A DNA stretch of 64,000 nucleotides from assembly GCF_014200015.1 (NCBI RefSeq), contig NZ_JACHOT010000009.1:62001-126000 (forward strand), given 5' to 3'. This document shows positions 1 through 6,235 of this stretch, piece after piece. Made by a program: the position numbers and the translations under genes. The notes beneath the pieces were generated by a model. That model had not been told where the DNA came from. It saw only the letters and a list, made by a program, of their open reading frames with translations, and did not search any database. Source of the DNA: Aminobacter niigataensis (lineage in GTDB: Bacteria > Pseudomonadota > Alphaproteobacteria > Rhizobiales > Rhizobiaceae). Each line of letters opens with the position of its first letter. The first letter of the stretch is position 1.

Positions 1-108
1 ACGACGGCGGAAATCGTCGATCATCTCGGCGCAAACCTCGTCGCGTTCGGCGCGCTCGAGGCTGTTGCGGAGGTCGTCGAGGCTCGGGACGATGGAGGGC
101 GTATCCAC
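1..108 (-). CDS. Hypothetical protein, truncated by window edge
   Basis: Only the first 36 codons are present. They read leftwards from a GTG at 108-106, one base past the TGA (112-110) of the gene before it. The fragment is acidic and helical-looking (starts M-D-T-P-S-I-V-P, later DDLRNSLERAERDE). It is the third gene of the leftward operon that starts at 615. The operon lies on the side of the repressor where many temperate phages keep integrase or excisionase, but this fragment resembles neither. No function can be given. Confidence 0.55.
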   Translation of the reverse strand, partial: MDTPSIVPSLDDLRNSLERAERDEVCAEMIDDFRRR

Positions 109-109
109 G

Positions 110-460
110 TCAGCGCCCCTCCGCTTGCGCGAGAGCAGCGCGGACGTCGGCGAGTGTGCGCACCTCCATCTGAACTTCAGCGGTCCAGTCGTCGGTGCAT
201 GAGCCGGGCGCATAACCGCGAGCAAGGAGGGTTCCAGAAAGGCAAGCCTCTGCCAATCTCAGCGCAGCCAGCATGGCCGGCGCTGCCTGCTCGCGCTCGA
301 TGGCTGCTCGCAAGCCGGCGAGAATATCGGCGACGCCATCTTGGGTTGGATCACCTTCAAAGCCGGCGACGAAAGCTTCGGCCTGCATCAGTGCATCCAC
401 GGTATCGTTGGCGTCGTCAGCGCTTGGCGCGACTGGCATGGCAGCAACAGCGGCGATCAT
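110..460 (-). CDS. Hypothetical leftward-operon protein
   Basis: A 116-aa product if translation starts at the ATG at 460-458, whose first base is also the last base of the TGA of the preceding gene, a classic coupled start. A longer reading to 511 is possible but would run inside that gene. The N-terminus (MIAAVAAMPVAPSADD) could be a weak signal peptide. The remainder is an acidic helical region containing ILAGLRAAIEREQAAP and LADVRAALAQAE. I do not recognise the family. Its operon is controlled by the repressor-operator promoter at 636-692. Confidence 0.6.
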   Translation of the reverse strand: MIAAVAAMPVAPSADDANDTVDALMQAEAFVAGFEGDPTQDGVADILAGLRAAIEREQAAPAMLAALRLAEACLSGTLLARGYAPGSCTDDWTAEVQMEVRTLADVRAALAQAEGR

Positions 461-615
461 CAGAACCACCCCTTGAGCGCTTCGGCGCCCCCCATGGTCA
501 GCACCAGCCACGATCCCGGAAGGATCAGGACAGCGAACAGCAGCTTGACCAGATCGGCGGCCAGGCCGAGGGCGTCATCGGTTTCGGGGTCACGTCGTGG
601 GGTCGTGTTTGGCAT
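460..615 (-). CDS. Small membrane protein, first gene of leftward phage operon
   Basis: A 51-aa reading frame starting at ATG 615-613 with a good Shine-Dalgarno (AGGAG near 622-626). It has a charged N-terminus (MPNTTPRRDPETDD) and one hydrophobic segment (roughly residues 22-42, LVKLLFAVLILPGSWLVL). It ends in a TGA that overlaps the next start codon. The promoter just upstream carries repressor operators, so the gene should be silent in the lysogen and induced early. The role is unknown. Confidence 0.6.
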   Translation of the reverse strand: MPNTTPRRDPETDDALGLAADLVKLLFAVLILPGSWLVLTMGGAEALKGWF

Positions 616-635
616 CGGATTTCTCCTTTGCCCAA

Positions 636-666
636 AGCATAGCGCGCAACGCTATAGTCTTGTCAA
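636..666 (-). promoter_or_regulatory. Leftward early promoter P_L
   Basis: Read on the minus strand: a perfect -35 TTGACA (666-661), 19 bases, then TATGCT (641-636), 20 bases before the ATG at 615. The spacer holds a complete 17-bp repressor operator. The rightward promoter at 1748-1778 has the same TTGACA-N19-TATGAT layout with the same operator in the spacer. If -10 is read two bases earlier the spacer becomes 17. Confidence 0.65.
639..655. promoter_or_regulatory. CI operator O_L1
   Basis: The palindromic half-sites ATAGC and GCTAT flank 7 bases: ATAGCGCGCAACGCTAT. It is the exact reverse complement of the operator at 1759-1775 and sits between the -35 and -10 of the leftward promoter, so a bound repressor would block RNA polymerase. 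Confidence 0.75.
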
Positions 667-675
667 GCCAGAAAT

Positions 676-692
676 ATAGCTTTTCACGCTAT
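676..692. promoter_or_regulatory. CI operator O_L2
   Basis: ATAGC-TTTTCAC-GCTAT, with the same half-sites and 7-base spacing as O_L1. It lies just upstream of the -35 element of the leftward promoter, 37 bases centre to centre from O_L1. It is a likely cooperative second site. Confidence 0.65.
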
Positions 693-965
693 GCTGTCCG
701 TTCGGCCATTCACCGATAGCGGCCCACGCGTTCGCGCGCGGAAGCGCCAGACCTGATTCGTAGCGCGCTGCGCAGTGGGGTGCGACAGCACCCCACACTG
801 AGAACGATGCGGGACACGGATTCGTTGAAAGGTTGAGCTCTACGAGTATCGTTGAGCAAGACCTGAGAGGTCTAAACGTAGAGCTCTATGTTAGAAGTTT
901 ATACTCACCGGGCGTGTGCGAAGGCGCGCGCGGTTAGCCCGCGCGCCGCGGCGATGTCAACGATG
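693..965. other. Non-coding, hairpin-rich stretch downstream of the repressor gene
   Basis: No convincing gene lies here. Three inverted repeats follow one another. At 775-796 there is a perfect 9-bp stem GTGGGGTGC / GCACCCCAC with loop GACA. At 835-886 a 10-bp stem GAGCTCTACG / CGTAGAGCTC encloses a second stem GACCT-GAG-AGGTC (860-872). At 923-947 there is GGCGCGCG / CGCGCGCC. None is followed by a clear T-tract in either direction, so they are not standard terminators. A structured RNA or a recombination site are alternatives. Confidence 0.4.
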
Positions 966-1691
966 TCAGAGATGGATTTTTTGACCCTCGTCGAGATCGA
1001 AGATCGCCTTCCCGAACAGGTTATAGGATCCCGTCACATAGGCGATGATTCTGATCTCCTCGCCCTCGACGATGCCATTTTTGGGGATCAGGATCGGCTT
1101 GTGATGGAGGTTCGTGGACTCCGGCATCAAGGCGATCCCGTTGGGCTCCTCCCAGTACCGCTTGATGGTCCGCTCCCGCTCCTGGCCATCGAACCGCATC
1201 CGTTCGACGACAACGATGTCGCCTGTCGCAATCGGCCGATAGTGCTCGACGAAATCCAGGTAATCGACGCCGACAGCGAACATGCCATCGAGGATCCCAG
1301 CCTTGTTCATGGAATCGCCAAGGACCTGCCAGACGTACTGGCGGGCACGCCGATACCGCGGATCCGGAGATATCGCGACGGCCTGCGGCTCATGATTGGA
1401 ATGCAGGTTGATGTCGACGAAGACACCGGCCTGGGCGATCCCTGCATAGGGGAGGAACGGCGCTGCTTCAGCGTCGGAGCCCCGGTCTGAGGTGCCCTCG
1501 AATTCCTCGCCGAAGAGCTCGTTGAGATCGACTCCCAGGACCTGCGCGATCTGCTGATAGCGGTCCATGCCGGGATTCGATTTGTCCCGCTCGATCTTGC
1601 TGAGATTGGTCCAGTGCATGTCGAGCTGCTCGGCGAGGTCGGCTTGCGACATCCCTTTGGCAGCCCTGATAGCGGCGATGTTGTTTTTCAT
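966..1691 (-). CDS. CI-like phage repressor (XRE HTH plus S24 LexA-type peptidase)
   Basis: A 241-aa master repressor of lysogeny. Residues 4-58 form an XRE helix-turn-helix (IRAAKGMSQADLAEQLDMHWTNLSKIERDKSN). Residues ~115-235 form the S24 self-cleavage domain, with nucleophile Ser127 in GDSMNK and Lys177 in RTIKRYW. Candidate Ala-Gly cleavage sites are A83-G84 or A88-G89 in YAGIAQAGVF. RecA-stimulated cleavage would induce the prophage. The gene is divergent from the Cro-like gene. Four ATAGC/GCTAT sites nearby are its probable operators. Its own start codon is only 6 bases after a TATGCT box (1703-1698) with no Shine-Dalgarno, suggesting a leaderless transcript. Confidence 0.92.
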   Translation of the reverse strand: MKNNIAAIRAAKGMSQADLAEQLDMHWTNLSKIERDKSNPGMDRYQQIAQVLGVDLNELFGEEFEGTSDRGSDAEAAPFLPYAGIAQAGVFVDINLHSNHEPQAVAISPDPRYRRARQYVWQVLGDSMNKAGILDGMFAVGVDYLDFVEHYRPIATGDIVVVERMRFDGQERERTIKRYWEEPNGIALMPESTNLHHKPILIPKNGIVEGEEIRIIAYVTGSYNLFGKAIFDLDEGQKIHL

Positions 1692-1697
1692 TTCAAT

Positions 1698-1717
1698 AGC
1701 ATAGCGCCATTTGCATC
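1698..1717. promoter_or_regulatory. Repressor-maintenance promoter -10 with imperfect operator
   Basis: On the minus strand TATGCT (1703-1698) stands 6 bases before the cI ATG at 1691, so transcription would start at or next to the A of the ATG. The overlapping ATAGCGCCATTTGCATC (1701-1717) matches the operator in its left half (ATAGC) and only partly in its right half. This fits weak autoregulation. No good -35 is visible. Confidence 0.45.
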
Positions 1718-1747
1718 ATACGGGAAAAGCGGCAAACGCGATGCCGC

Positions 1748-1778
1748 TTGACAAATGCATAGCGTTGCGCGCTATGAT
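1748..1778 (+). promoter_or_regulatory. Rightward early promoter P_R with operator O_R1
   Basis: TTGACA (1748-1753), 19 bases, TATGAT (1773-1778), with the 17-bp operator ATAGCGTTGCGCGCTAT at 1759-1775 filling the spacer and overlapping the -10. The ATG of the Cro-like gene begins 8 bases after the -10, so this mRNA also looks leaderless. It drives the whole rightward early region unless a further promoter lies downstream. Confidence 0.7.
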
Positions 1779-1785
1779 TATCGTC

Positions 1786-2028
1786 ATGAAAGTCCGCGAA
1801 TGGCGTATCGCCAACTCCAAGTCTCTTCGACAGGCCGCCGAAGATTTCGGTATCGGTGCTGGAAAGAACCCCTCTCGCCGTATGCAGCGTATCGAAACCG
1901 GTGAAGCGCCGGTCGATGCCCTGCTTGCCGATGTGATCGTCCAGATCACGAATGGCGCGGTCACTCTCCAGGATCTCAACGATACGCGTCGCGACTGGAT
2001 GCAGAACGCTCGCGCCGAGGTGGCGTGA
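1786..2028 (+). CDS. Cro-like antirepressor / HTH protein
   Basis: An 80-aa protein starting at ATG 1786 (MKVREWRIANSKSLRQAAEDFGI). It is divergent from the repressor and sits directly behind P_R. The segment SLRQAAEDFGIGAGKNPSRR followed by MQRIETGEAPVDALLADVI has the helix-turn-helix and scaffold pattern of small XRE/Cro proteins. By position it should compete with CI for the shared operators and commit the phage to lysis. In-frame codons upstream are ignored because they would overlap the promoter. Confidence 0.7.
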   Translation: MKVREWRIANSKSLRQAAEDFGIGAGKNPSRRMQRIETGEAPVDALLADVIVQITNGAVTLQDLNDTRRDWMQNARAEVA

Positions 2029-2187
2029 TGGTTGGCGTCGCGCACATCGTTTCAGGTGCCTTGCGCGACTGCCGGCGTGTCGCCGGCATGGTGGCCCCCT
2101 TGCCTTCCCGGCTGGGTGTTGCCCGCTTCGTTTCGTCTGTCCGTTCATCGCGTCTCTCCAACTCCGTTGCTGGATTGAGGGATAGCA

Positions 2188-2691
2188 ATGATCGAGGCCG
2201 AGATCGTGGAAAGCTCAACCAAGAGCTTGGAAAGTTTAGCCAAGGGCAGAAGCCCGAGGCGGGGCGGCGGCATCATGTCTAGCGTTACCGCCGCCTTCAC
2301 AGCCGAAAAGCGATCACCACGCCAGATAATCCAGGCAGTTGGCGACCTGTTGGCGCCTAACGTGCCGGCAAAGAGCCAGTTTGCTCCGATCCTGCGGGCG
2401 CTGATCAAATTTGTTCCCCAAGAATACCATAAGCGAGTCACGGAACGGCGGGTTCGTGGCATCTACAACGGCGACGCTCGCCGCGTTGAATGGTACGAAG
2501 TGCAAGCGCTTCTTGATATCGAAGCGACCGAGGAGGCCAGACGTGCCAAGCTTAAACTCGCCACCACGGCGCACATTCTGGCAGCTCATCTTGCCGCTGA
2601 GGGTGCGCCGCTCGATGGCCACCAGATGCGTGCTCTGGGGCGACTCGCTGGCGCACTGGATCTATCCGGAACTGGCGGAGACGCCAGGTGA
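2188..2691 (+). CDS. Hypothetical early phage protein
   Basis: A 167-aa protein with a purine-rich ribosome site (GAGGGA) 6 bases before ATG 2188. ATG 2275 is an alternative start (MSSVTAAFT). The segment YHKRVTERRVRGIYNGDARRVEWYEVQALLD looks helical and basic, possibly DNA-binding. A segment like this occurs in early regions of many rhizobial phages. Its stop overlaps the start of the GcrA-like gene by 4 bases, so the two are translationally coupled. The function is unknown. Confidence 0.65.
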   Translation: MIEAEIVESSTKSLESLAKGRSPRRGGGIMSSVTAAFTAEKRSPRQIIQAVGDLLAPNVPAKSQFAPILRALIKFVPQEYHKRVTERRVRGIYNGDARRVEWYEVQALLDIEATEEARRAKLKLATTAHILAAHLAAEGAPLDGHQMRALGRLAGALDLSGTGGDAR

Positions 2692-3554
2692 GCGCGCCAG
2701 CAAAACCATGGCTGGCGATGACGCCAGCCCAGCGCCTCGAGGCGGTCCGCCAGCTACTTGAGCAGGGGCACGCCCCTAGCGCCATCGCCTGGAAATTCCA
2801 GGCCCGCCCCGCCGCTATCGCCACGGTCGTCAAGGCGATCCGAAAAGCCGACGGGGCCCCGCAAGACGAATCCCCCCCTGTCGCGGCCGACCTCACCCAG
2901 CGAGCCTGGGCAATCCTGACCAGCGAGGAACGGGATGCCGTGGTTCTCGCGCTGCGCGCCGACGGTCTGGCGGCATCAGCGATAGCAGCCCAGCTCGCCA
3001 CGACCCGCAATGCTGTCATCGGGTACATGAAGCGGTTGACCGACGCCGGCGTCGAGGTGCCAGGCCTCAAGAAGCCGATGCGGCCGCGCACCAGCAGGGT
3101 GCCGACGCCACCATCACCAAGCAAGAAGCAGGCGACTCCAAAACCTGCAAAAGCCCCGGCGCCGAAGCGCGACAAGGTTTTACGCAGAAGCGCCGCCGGT
3201 GCCGTCGAAGCGGTACCGATGCGCGGCCCCAACAATCCGCATCCCTATGACTTCAAGGCGCGCGCCGAGCAGCGTGCCTCATCCCCAGGGCTATCCCCTG
3301 CTCTCGTTGCCGGCGAGCCCATCCGTGCCATCGAGGATCTCGCGGCACCCGTTTCCCGACGTCTCGCGTTGACGCAGCTCACCGAGCGGACCTGCAAATG
3401 GCCGAATGGGGACCCGCAGGCCGAAGACTTCGGGTTCTGCGGCCACCAGGTCTCCAGCGCGCCGTACTGCGCCTACCACGCCCGTATCGCCTACGTGCCT
3501 CCCACTATCCGCCACCGCGCCGACATCAGGTCGGCGGAAAGGAAATTCGCATGA
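2688..3554 (+). CDS. GcrA-like cell-cycle regulator with an extra N-terminal HTH
   Basis: 288 aa. Residues ~73-118 (LTSEERDAVVLALRADGLAA ... TTRNAVIGYMKRL) match the GcrA DNA-binding domain, in which TRNAVIGK-hRL is the hallmark. Residues ~231-270 (TERTCKWPNGDP, FGFCGH, PYCAYHARIAY) match the C-terminal sigma70-interacting domain of GcrA, with its paired Cys/His positions. A Pro/Lys-rich linker joins them. An additional HTH-like unit (residues ~10-52, MTPAQRLEAVRQLLEQGHAP) precedes. Host GcrA activates transcription at GANTC-methylated promoters with sigma70. The phage form may redirect this. It overlaps both neighbours by 4 bases. Confidence 0.85.
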   Translation: MSAPAKPWLAMTPAQRLEAVRQLLEQGHAPSAIAWKFQARPAAIATVVKAIRKADGAPQDESPPVAADLTQRAWAILTSEERDAVVLALRADGLAASAIAAQLATTRNAVIGYMKRLTDAGVEVPGLKKPMRPRTSRVPTPPSPSKKQATPKPAKAPAPKRDKVLRRSAAGAVEAVPMRGPNNPHPYDFKARAEQRASSPGLSPALVAGEPIRAIEDLAAPVSRRLALTQLTERTCKWPNGDPQAEDFGFCGHQVSSAPYCAYHARIAYVPPTIRHRADIRSAERKFA

Positions 3555-4078
3555 CCGTTCATGAGCGTCCGAACCGCGCTTCGGCGAATGAAGCAGCTTC
3601 CTTTGTCGAAGAGTACGACCGTCTCGAGCAAGTCCGCGAGGAAAAGCTTCGCCTCCTCGATGCCGACTTCAAGACGAAGAAGCGGGCGATCCAGAAGGAA
3701 ATCGACAGCTCCCAGGGCACGCTTCTCGCCGATGCGAAGAGGCAGGGCGTCAACAAGGGCGTCATCCGGGCGCTGACCGATGCCCAGAAGATCAAGCGCA
3801 AGGCCGAGGCTTTGATGGAACGCGCCGAAGGCAAGGTCGACGGCCTCGATGAGGACGATCGCGACTTCGCCGTCGATATCCGCACCGCTCTTGGCGACGA
3901 CTTCGCCGGCTTCGGGCTCGGCGCCGCGGCTGTGGCGCGCGAGGACACCGTCGCCGAAGAGGCGAAGCCTGATGCCACCACGCAGGCCGTGATTGCAGCC
4001 GTCAGGGCCGACATGAGCGAGGACGACTGGGACAAGGCCGCACCAGACGTAAACAGCGAGGCGACTGCCCCGCACTGA
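3551..4078 (+). CDS. Coiled-coil protein, possibly GapR-like
   Basis: 175 aa from ATG 3551, overlapping the stop of the GcrA-like gene (ATGA). Residues ~14-80 form a charged coiled coil (SFVEEYDRLEQVREEKLRLL, then ADAKRQGVNKGVIRALTDAQ). The order 'helix with RLE...EK, then D/EAK-x-x-G-x-x-x-x-x-(I/L)' resembles GapR/DUF2312, the nucleoid protein of alphaproteobacteria that binds overtwisted DNA. The heptads are longer here and an acidic Ala-rich tail is added. The match is by eye and weak. A scaffold-like or SSB-like early protein is possible. Confidence 0.6.
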   Translation: MTVHERPNRASANEAASFVEEYDRLEQVREEKLRLLDADFKTKKRAIQKEIDSSQGTLLADAKRQGVNKGVIRALTDAQKIKRKAEALMERAEGKVDGLDEDDRDFAVDIRTALGDDFAGFGLGAAAVAREDTVAEEAKPDATTQAVIAAVRADMSEDDWDKAAPDVNSEATAPH

Positions 4079-4255
4079 TCCCGAGCGAAAGCCTCCGATG
4101 ACAACGGCAGGATCACCGGCGAGGCCGGCCCTGTGACGGGAGAGGTGAGTAGGCCGCGCGGGGCGGACCGCGCAGGGGGAACGCCACCTCCTATCAGGCG
4201 TGACAGGACGGAGAGACGTCCACCAATCCAAGGCCCGAAAGGGCGGAGTTCCGTG
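4079..4255. other. Short non-coding gap
   Basis: 177 bases between the coiled-coil gene and the resolvase gene, with no convincing reading frame of its own. A GC-rich hairpin (GCGCGG / CCGCGC around 4159-4176) is visible. A purine-rich ribosome site (GGGCGGAG) precedes ATG 4256. No promoter was recognised with confidence. Confidence 0.4.
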
Positions 4256-4912
4256 ATGACCACACCGCGCATTCTTGCAATCGATGCCGCAGCCCATTTC
4301 GGCTGGGCTTATGGTCCCATAGGCCAGATACCGCGGTCCGGCGCACAGTACTTCGCGAAATCCGGCGCCGGCGCCAGCTACGCCAACATCATGCTTGGCG
4401 CCATGCGCTGGACCACGGAATTCCTGACCGCCTATCCGGCCGACTATGTCGTCGTCGAACGGGCGGTGCCGGACACCGGCGGCATCAAGAACAGCACCAA
4501 TTACGAAACCTCGGAAATGAAGAACGGCCTGATCGGCGTCATCGTGGCGACGGCTCGTCTTCTCAAGGTCCGCAATCCGGATCTGATCATCGGCGACCAG
4601 CGCGGCGAACACCGACTCTGGCTATCGACGGTCCGCGCAAAATTCCTTCCGAAGAAACCCAAGGAAGACGCCGCGAAGCCGATTATCCGGCAGAAGTGCA
4701 TCGACCTCGGCTGGATCAGCCAGGCCGAAGCCCTTGCCGACAAGGGCTTCGACAGAACCGACGCCCTTGCGAACTGGTACTGCGCTTGCCTGCTCATCGA
4801 CCCCAGGAAGGCGCCGCCTGTAGACCCGCTGTTCCTGGCCGCGGAACGCCGCAAGCGCGAGGCCGAGGCGCGGTCGCATCCATCCCAACCAACAGTTCCG
4901 GAGCGTTTCTGA
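4256..4912 (+). CDS. RuvC-like Holliday-junction resolvase / nuclease
   Basis: 218 aa with the RNase H-like RuvC fold. Asp10 lies in ILAIDAAAHFGWA (first strand), Glu68 in YVVVERAV (fourth strand), and Asp166 and Asp169 in GFDRTDALA (final helix), giving the acidic catalytic set. Phage members cut branched DNA during replication or packaging. The start at ATG 4256 is favoured by a GGGCGGAG ribosome site and the typical immediate RILAID beginning. An upstream in-frame start at 4133 would add 41 low-complexity residues. The stop overlaps the next gene by one base. Confidence 0.82.
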   Translation: MTTPRILAIDAAAHFGWAYGPIGQIPRSGAQYFAKSGAGASYANIMLGAMRWTTEFLTAYPADYVVVERAVPDTGGIKNSTNYETSEMKNGLIGVIVATARLLKVRNPDLIIGDQRGEHRLWLSTVRAKFLPKKPKEDAAKPIIRQKCIDLGWISQAEALADKGFDRTDALANWYCACLLIDPRKAPPVDPLFLAAERRKREAEARSHPSQPTVPERF

Positions 4913-5031
4913 TGCAGTTCCGAACCCCGCATATTGTGAGCCACGCCCTGCCCGTCGTGGTGTTTATCGCCGCCCTCGTACTGATCATTGGTGTCGTTGC
5001 CGGCATCATCGAACCAGTGGAGCCACGGTAG
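4912..5031 (+). CDS. 39-aa single-span membrane protein
   Basis: ATG 4912 shares a base with the upstream TGA, and the TAG at 5029-5031 directly abuts the next ATG. This tight packing supports translation. Residues ~10-32 (SHALPVVVFIAALVLIIGVV) form one transmembrane helix, with a basic N-terminus and acidic C-terminus. No family was recognised. Confidence 0.6.
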   Translation: MQFRTPHIVSHALPVVVFIAALVLIIGVVAGIIEPVEPR

Positions 5032-5775
5032 ATGCGTGCCGTGGTTGCCGGAGATAGACCGCCATTCAATGCAGTCGTGACGTCCTGGCTGTCGCATCGT
5101 CAAGCCAGTGTCGGCGTCGCCAGCAGTCCCGAAGAGCTCGCAGCGGCGACCCGCGCCGATCCTCTCCGTCTCGCCGTGATCTGGTCCGAAGATGGATACC
5201 GCGCGGTGTCCGCGATTCGTCGCCTCCGCGATGCCGCCATCGGCAATCTGATCATGGTGATGATGCCGGCGCAGTGCGAGGACCTCGCCGCCGATGCGAA
5301 GCACCGTGCCGTCGCCTTGCGTGCCGGAGCCGATGACGCCCAGACCTGGCCGCTGGCCGAAGACGAGTTCATTGAACGTTGCCGAGCCCTGATCCGCCGC
5401 GACCGTGGGCTCTATGCCGACGAGAACATTGTCAGGTTCGCGGGCTGCGATTTCCTGCCCGAGCTCAAGATGATCCGGTCGCCGGCAGGTGTCATCGCTC
5501 TAACGCCCCTCGAGACAGCCTACATGCTCGCTTTGACCCGGCATGACGACCGGGTTGTCACCAACAAGGCGATTTCGATCGAGGTCTATGGTTGGGACCA
5601 TCAGGACATCTCCCCCAGTCTCGTCAAGGTATTCGTCCACCGTCTCCGCAAGCAGATCTTCGTCCTCACCGGCGGTCTCGATTTCCTCGAAACGGTATGG
5701 GGCCGCGGCTACAGGTTCGTTCGCGAAGGCTACCGGCCGAAATTCGACCATTGGGGTCGGAGGGCGGTGGGATGA
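5032..5775 (+). CDS. CtrA-like transcription regulator with degenerate receiver domain
   Basis: 247 aa. Residues ~150-232 form an OmpR/PhoB winged helix very close to CtrA: ALTPLETAYML, then VKVFVHRLRKQI, then FLETVWGRGYRFVREG (the ETVWGRGY string is characteristic). Residues 1-122 follow the receiver outline (MRAVV, then LRAGADDAQTWPLAEDEFI) but lack the phosphorylation chemistry. The acidic pair is GD, the acceptor Asp position reads IWS, the Thr/Ser after strand 4 is Met, and the Lys of the T-K-P motif is Trp. So it should act without phosphorylation. It starts directly after a TAG and overlaps the next ATG. Confidence 0.82.
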   Translation: MRAVVAGDRPPFNAVVTSWLSHRQASVGVASSPEELAAATRADPLRLAVIWSEDGYRAVSAIRRLRDAAIGNLIMVMMPAQCEDLAADAKHRAVALRAGADDAQTWPLAEDEFIERCRALIRRDRGLYADENIVRFAGCDFLPELKMIRSPAGVIALTPLETAYMLALTRHDDRVVTNKAISIEVYGWDHQDISPSLVKVFVHRLRKQIFVLTGGLDFLETVWGRGYRFVREGYRPKFDHWGRRAVG

Positions 5776-6233
5776 GCGACCGTCCGATCCGCGACATCCT
5801 CGCCGAATGCATCCGCCTCGAGCGCCTCGGTCCGACATTCCCGCTTTGGGGAAGCTGGTTCGAAGAGGGTCGAGAACCCGTCCGGAAACGGGCCGACCAC
5901 ATCCTGCGACTTCTCGGCGATCGTGGCGTCGGGCTCGTCCGGACAGGCGAGCCCGCACCTCAAGCCAGACCCGATAGCCCGGAATACTGGCGGTGCAAAA
6001 TTATCGGTCGCAACGCGGAACGCATCCTGCGCGTCGGTGCCAATGGCATCGAGGTCATCATGACAGAGGGCGGCAAAGAGACCGTCCAGCTCGTCTTCGC
6101 TGTTGACGAGGCTTACGCCTTGGCGGGGCGCGGCCTCATCGGGGATCGGGATCTCATGAAGGAACCCGGTCTCGTCACCAAGCTCTCAGCGGCGCTCGAG
6201 GCGTATCGCGTCAACATCGTGGGGGCGCAGTAG
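5772..6233 (+). CDS. Hypothetical early protein
   Basis: 153 aa from ATG 5772 (ATGA overlap with the CtrA-like gene). It starts MSDRPIRDILAECIRLERLG, a mixed alpha/beta sequence with no motif I can name. The first part suggests a small helical domain and the second (ILRVGANGIEVIMTEGG) beta strands. Coupling to the regulator upstream and the methylase downstream suggests a shared role, but nothing in the sequence proves it. Confidence 0.6.
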   Translation: MSDRPIRDILAECIRLERLGPTFPLWGSWFEEGREPVRKRADHILRLLGDRGVGLVRTGEPAPQARPDSPEYWRCKIIGRNAERILRVGANGIEVIMTEGGKETVQLVFAVDEAYALAGRGLIGDRDLMKEPGLVTKLSAALEAYRVNIVGAQ

Positions 6234-6235
6234 CG

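Noticed and set aside
888-1490. 200-aa plus-strand frame opposite the repressor
   Set aside because: It lies almost entirely antisense to cI, begins in the hairpin-rich gap and has no ribosome site.
2028-2282. 84-aa frame starting in the Cro-like stop codon
   Set aside because: The coupled ATGA start is attractive, but the Arg/Ser-rich product looks random, and its last 95 bases lie inside a better-supported gene with its own ribosome site.
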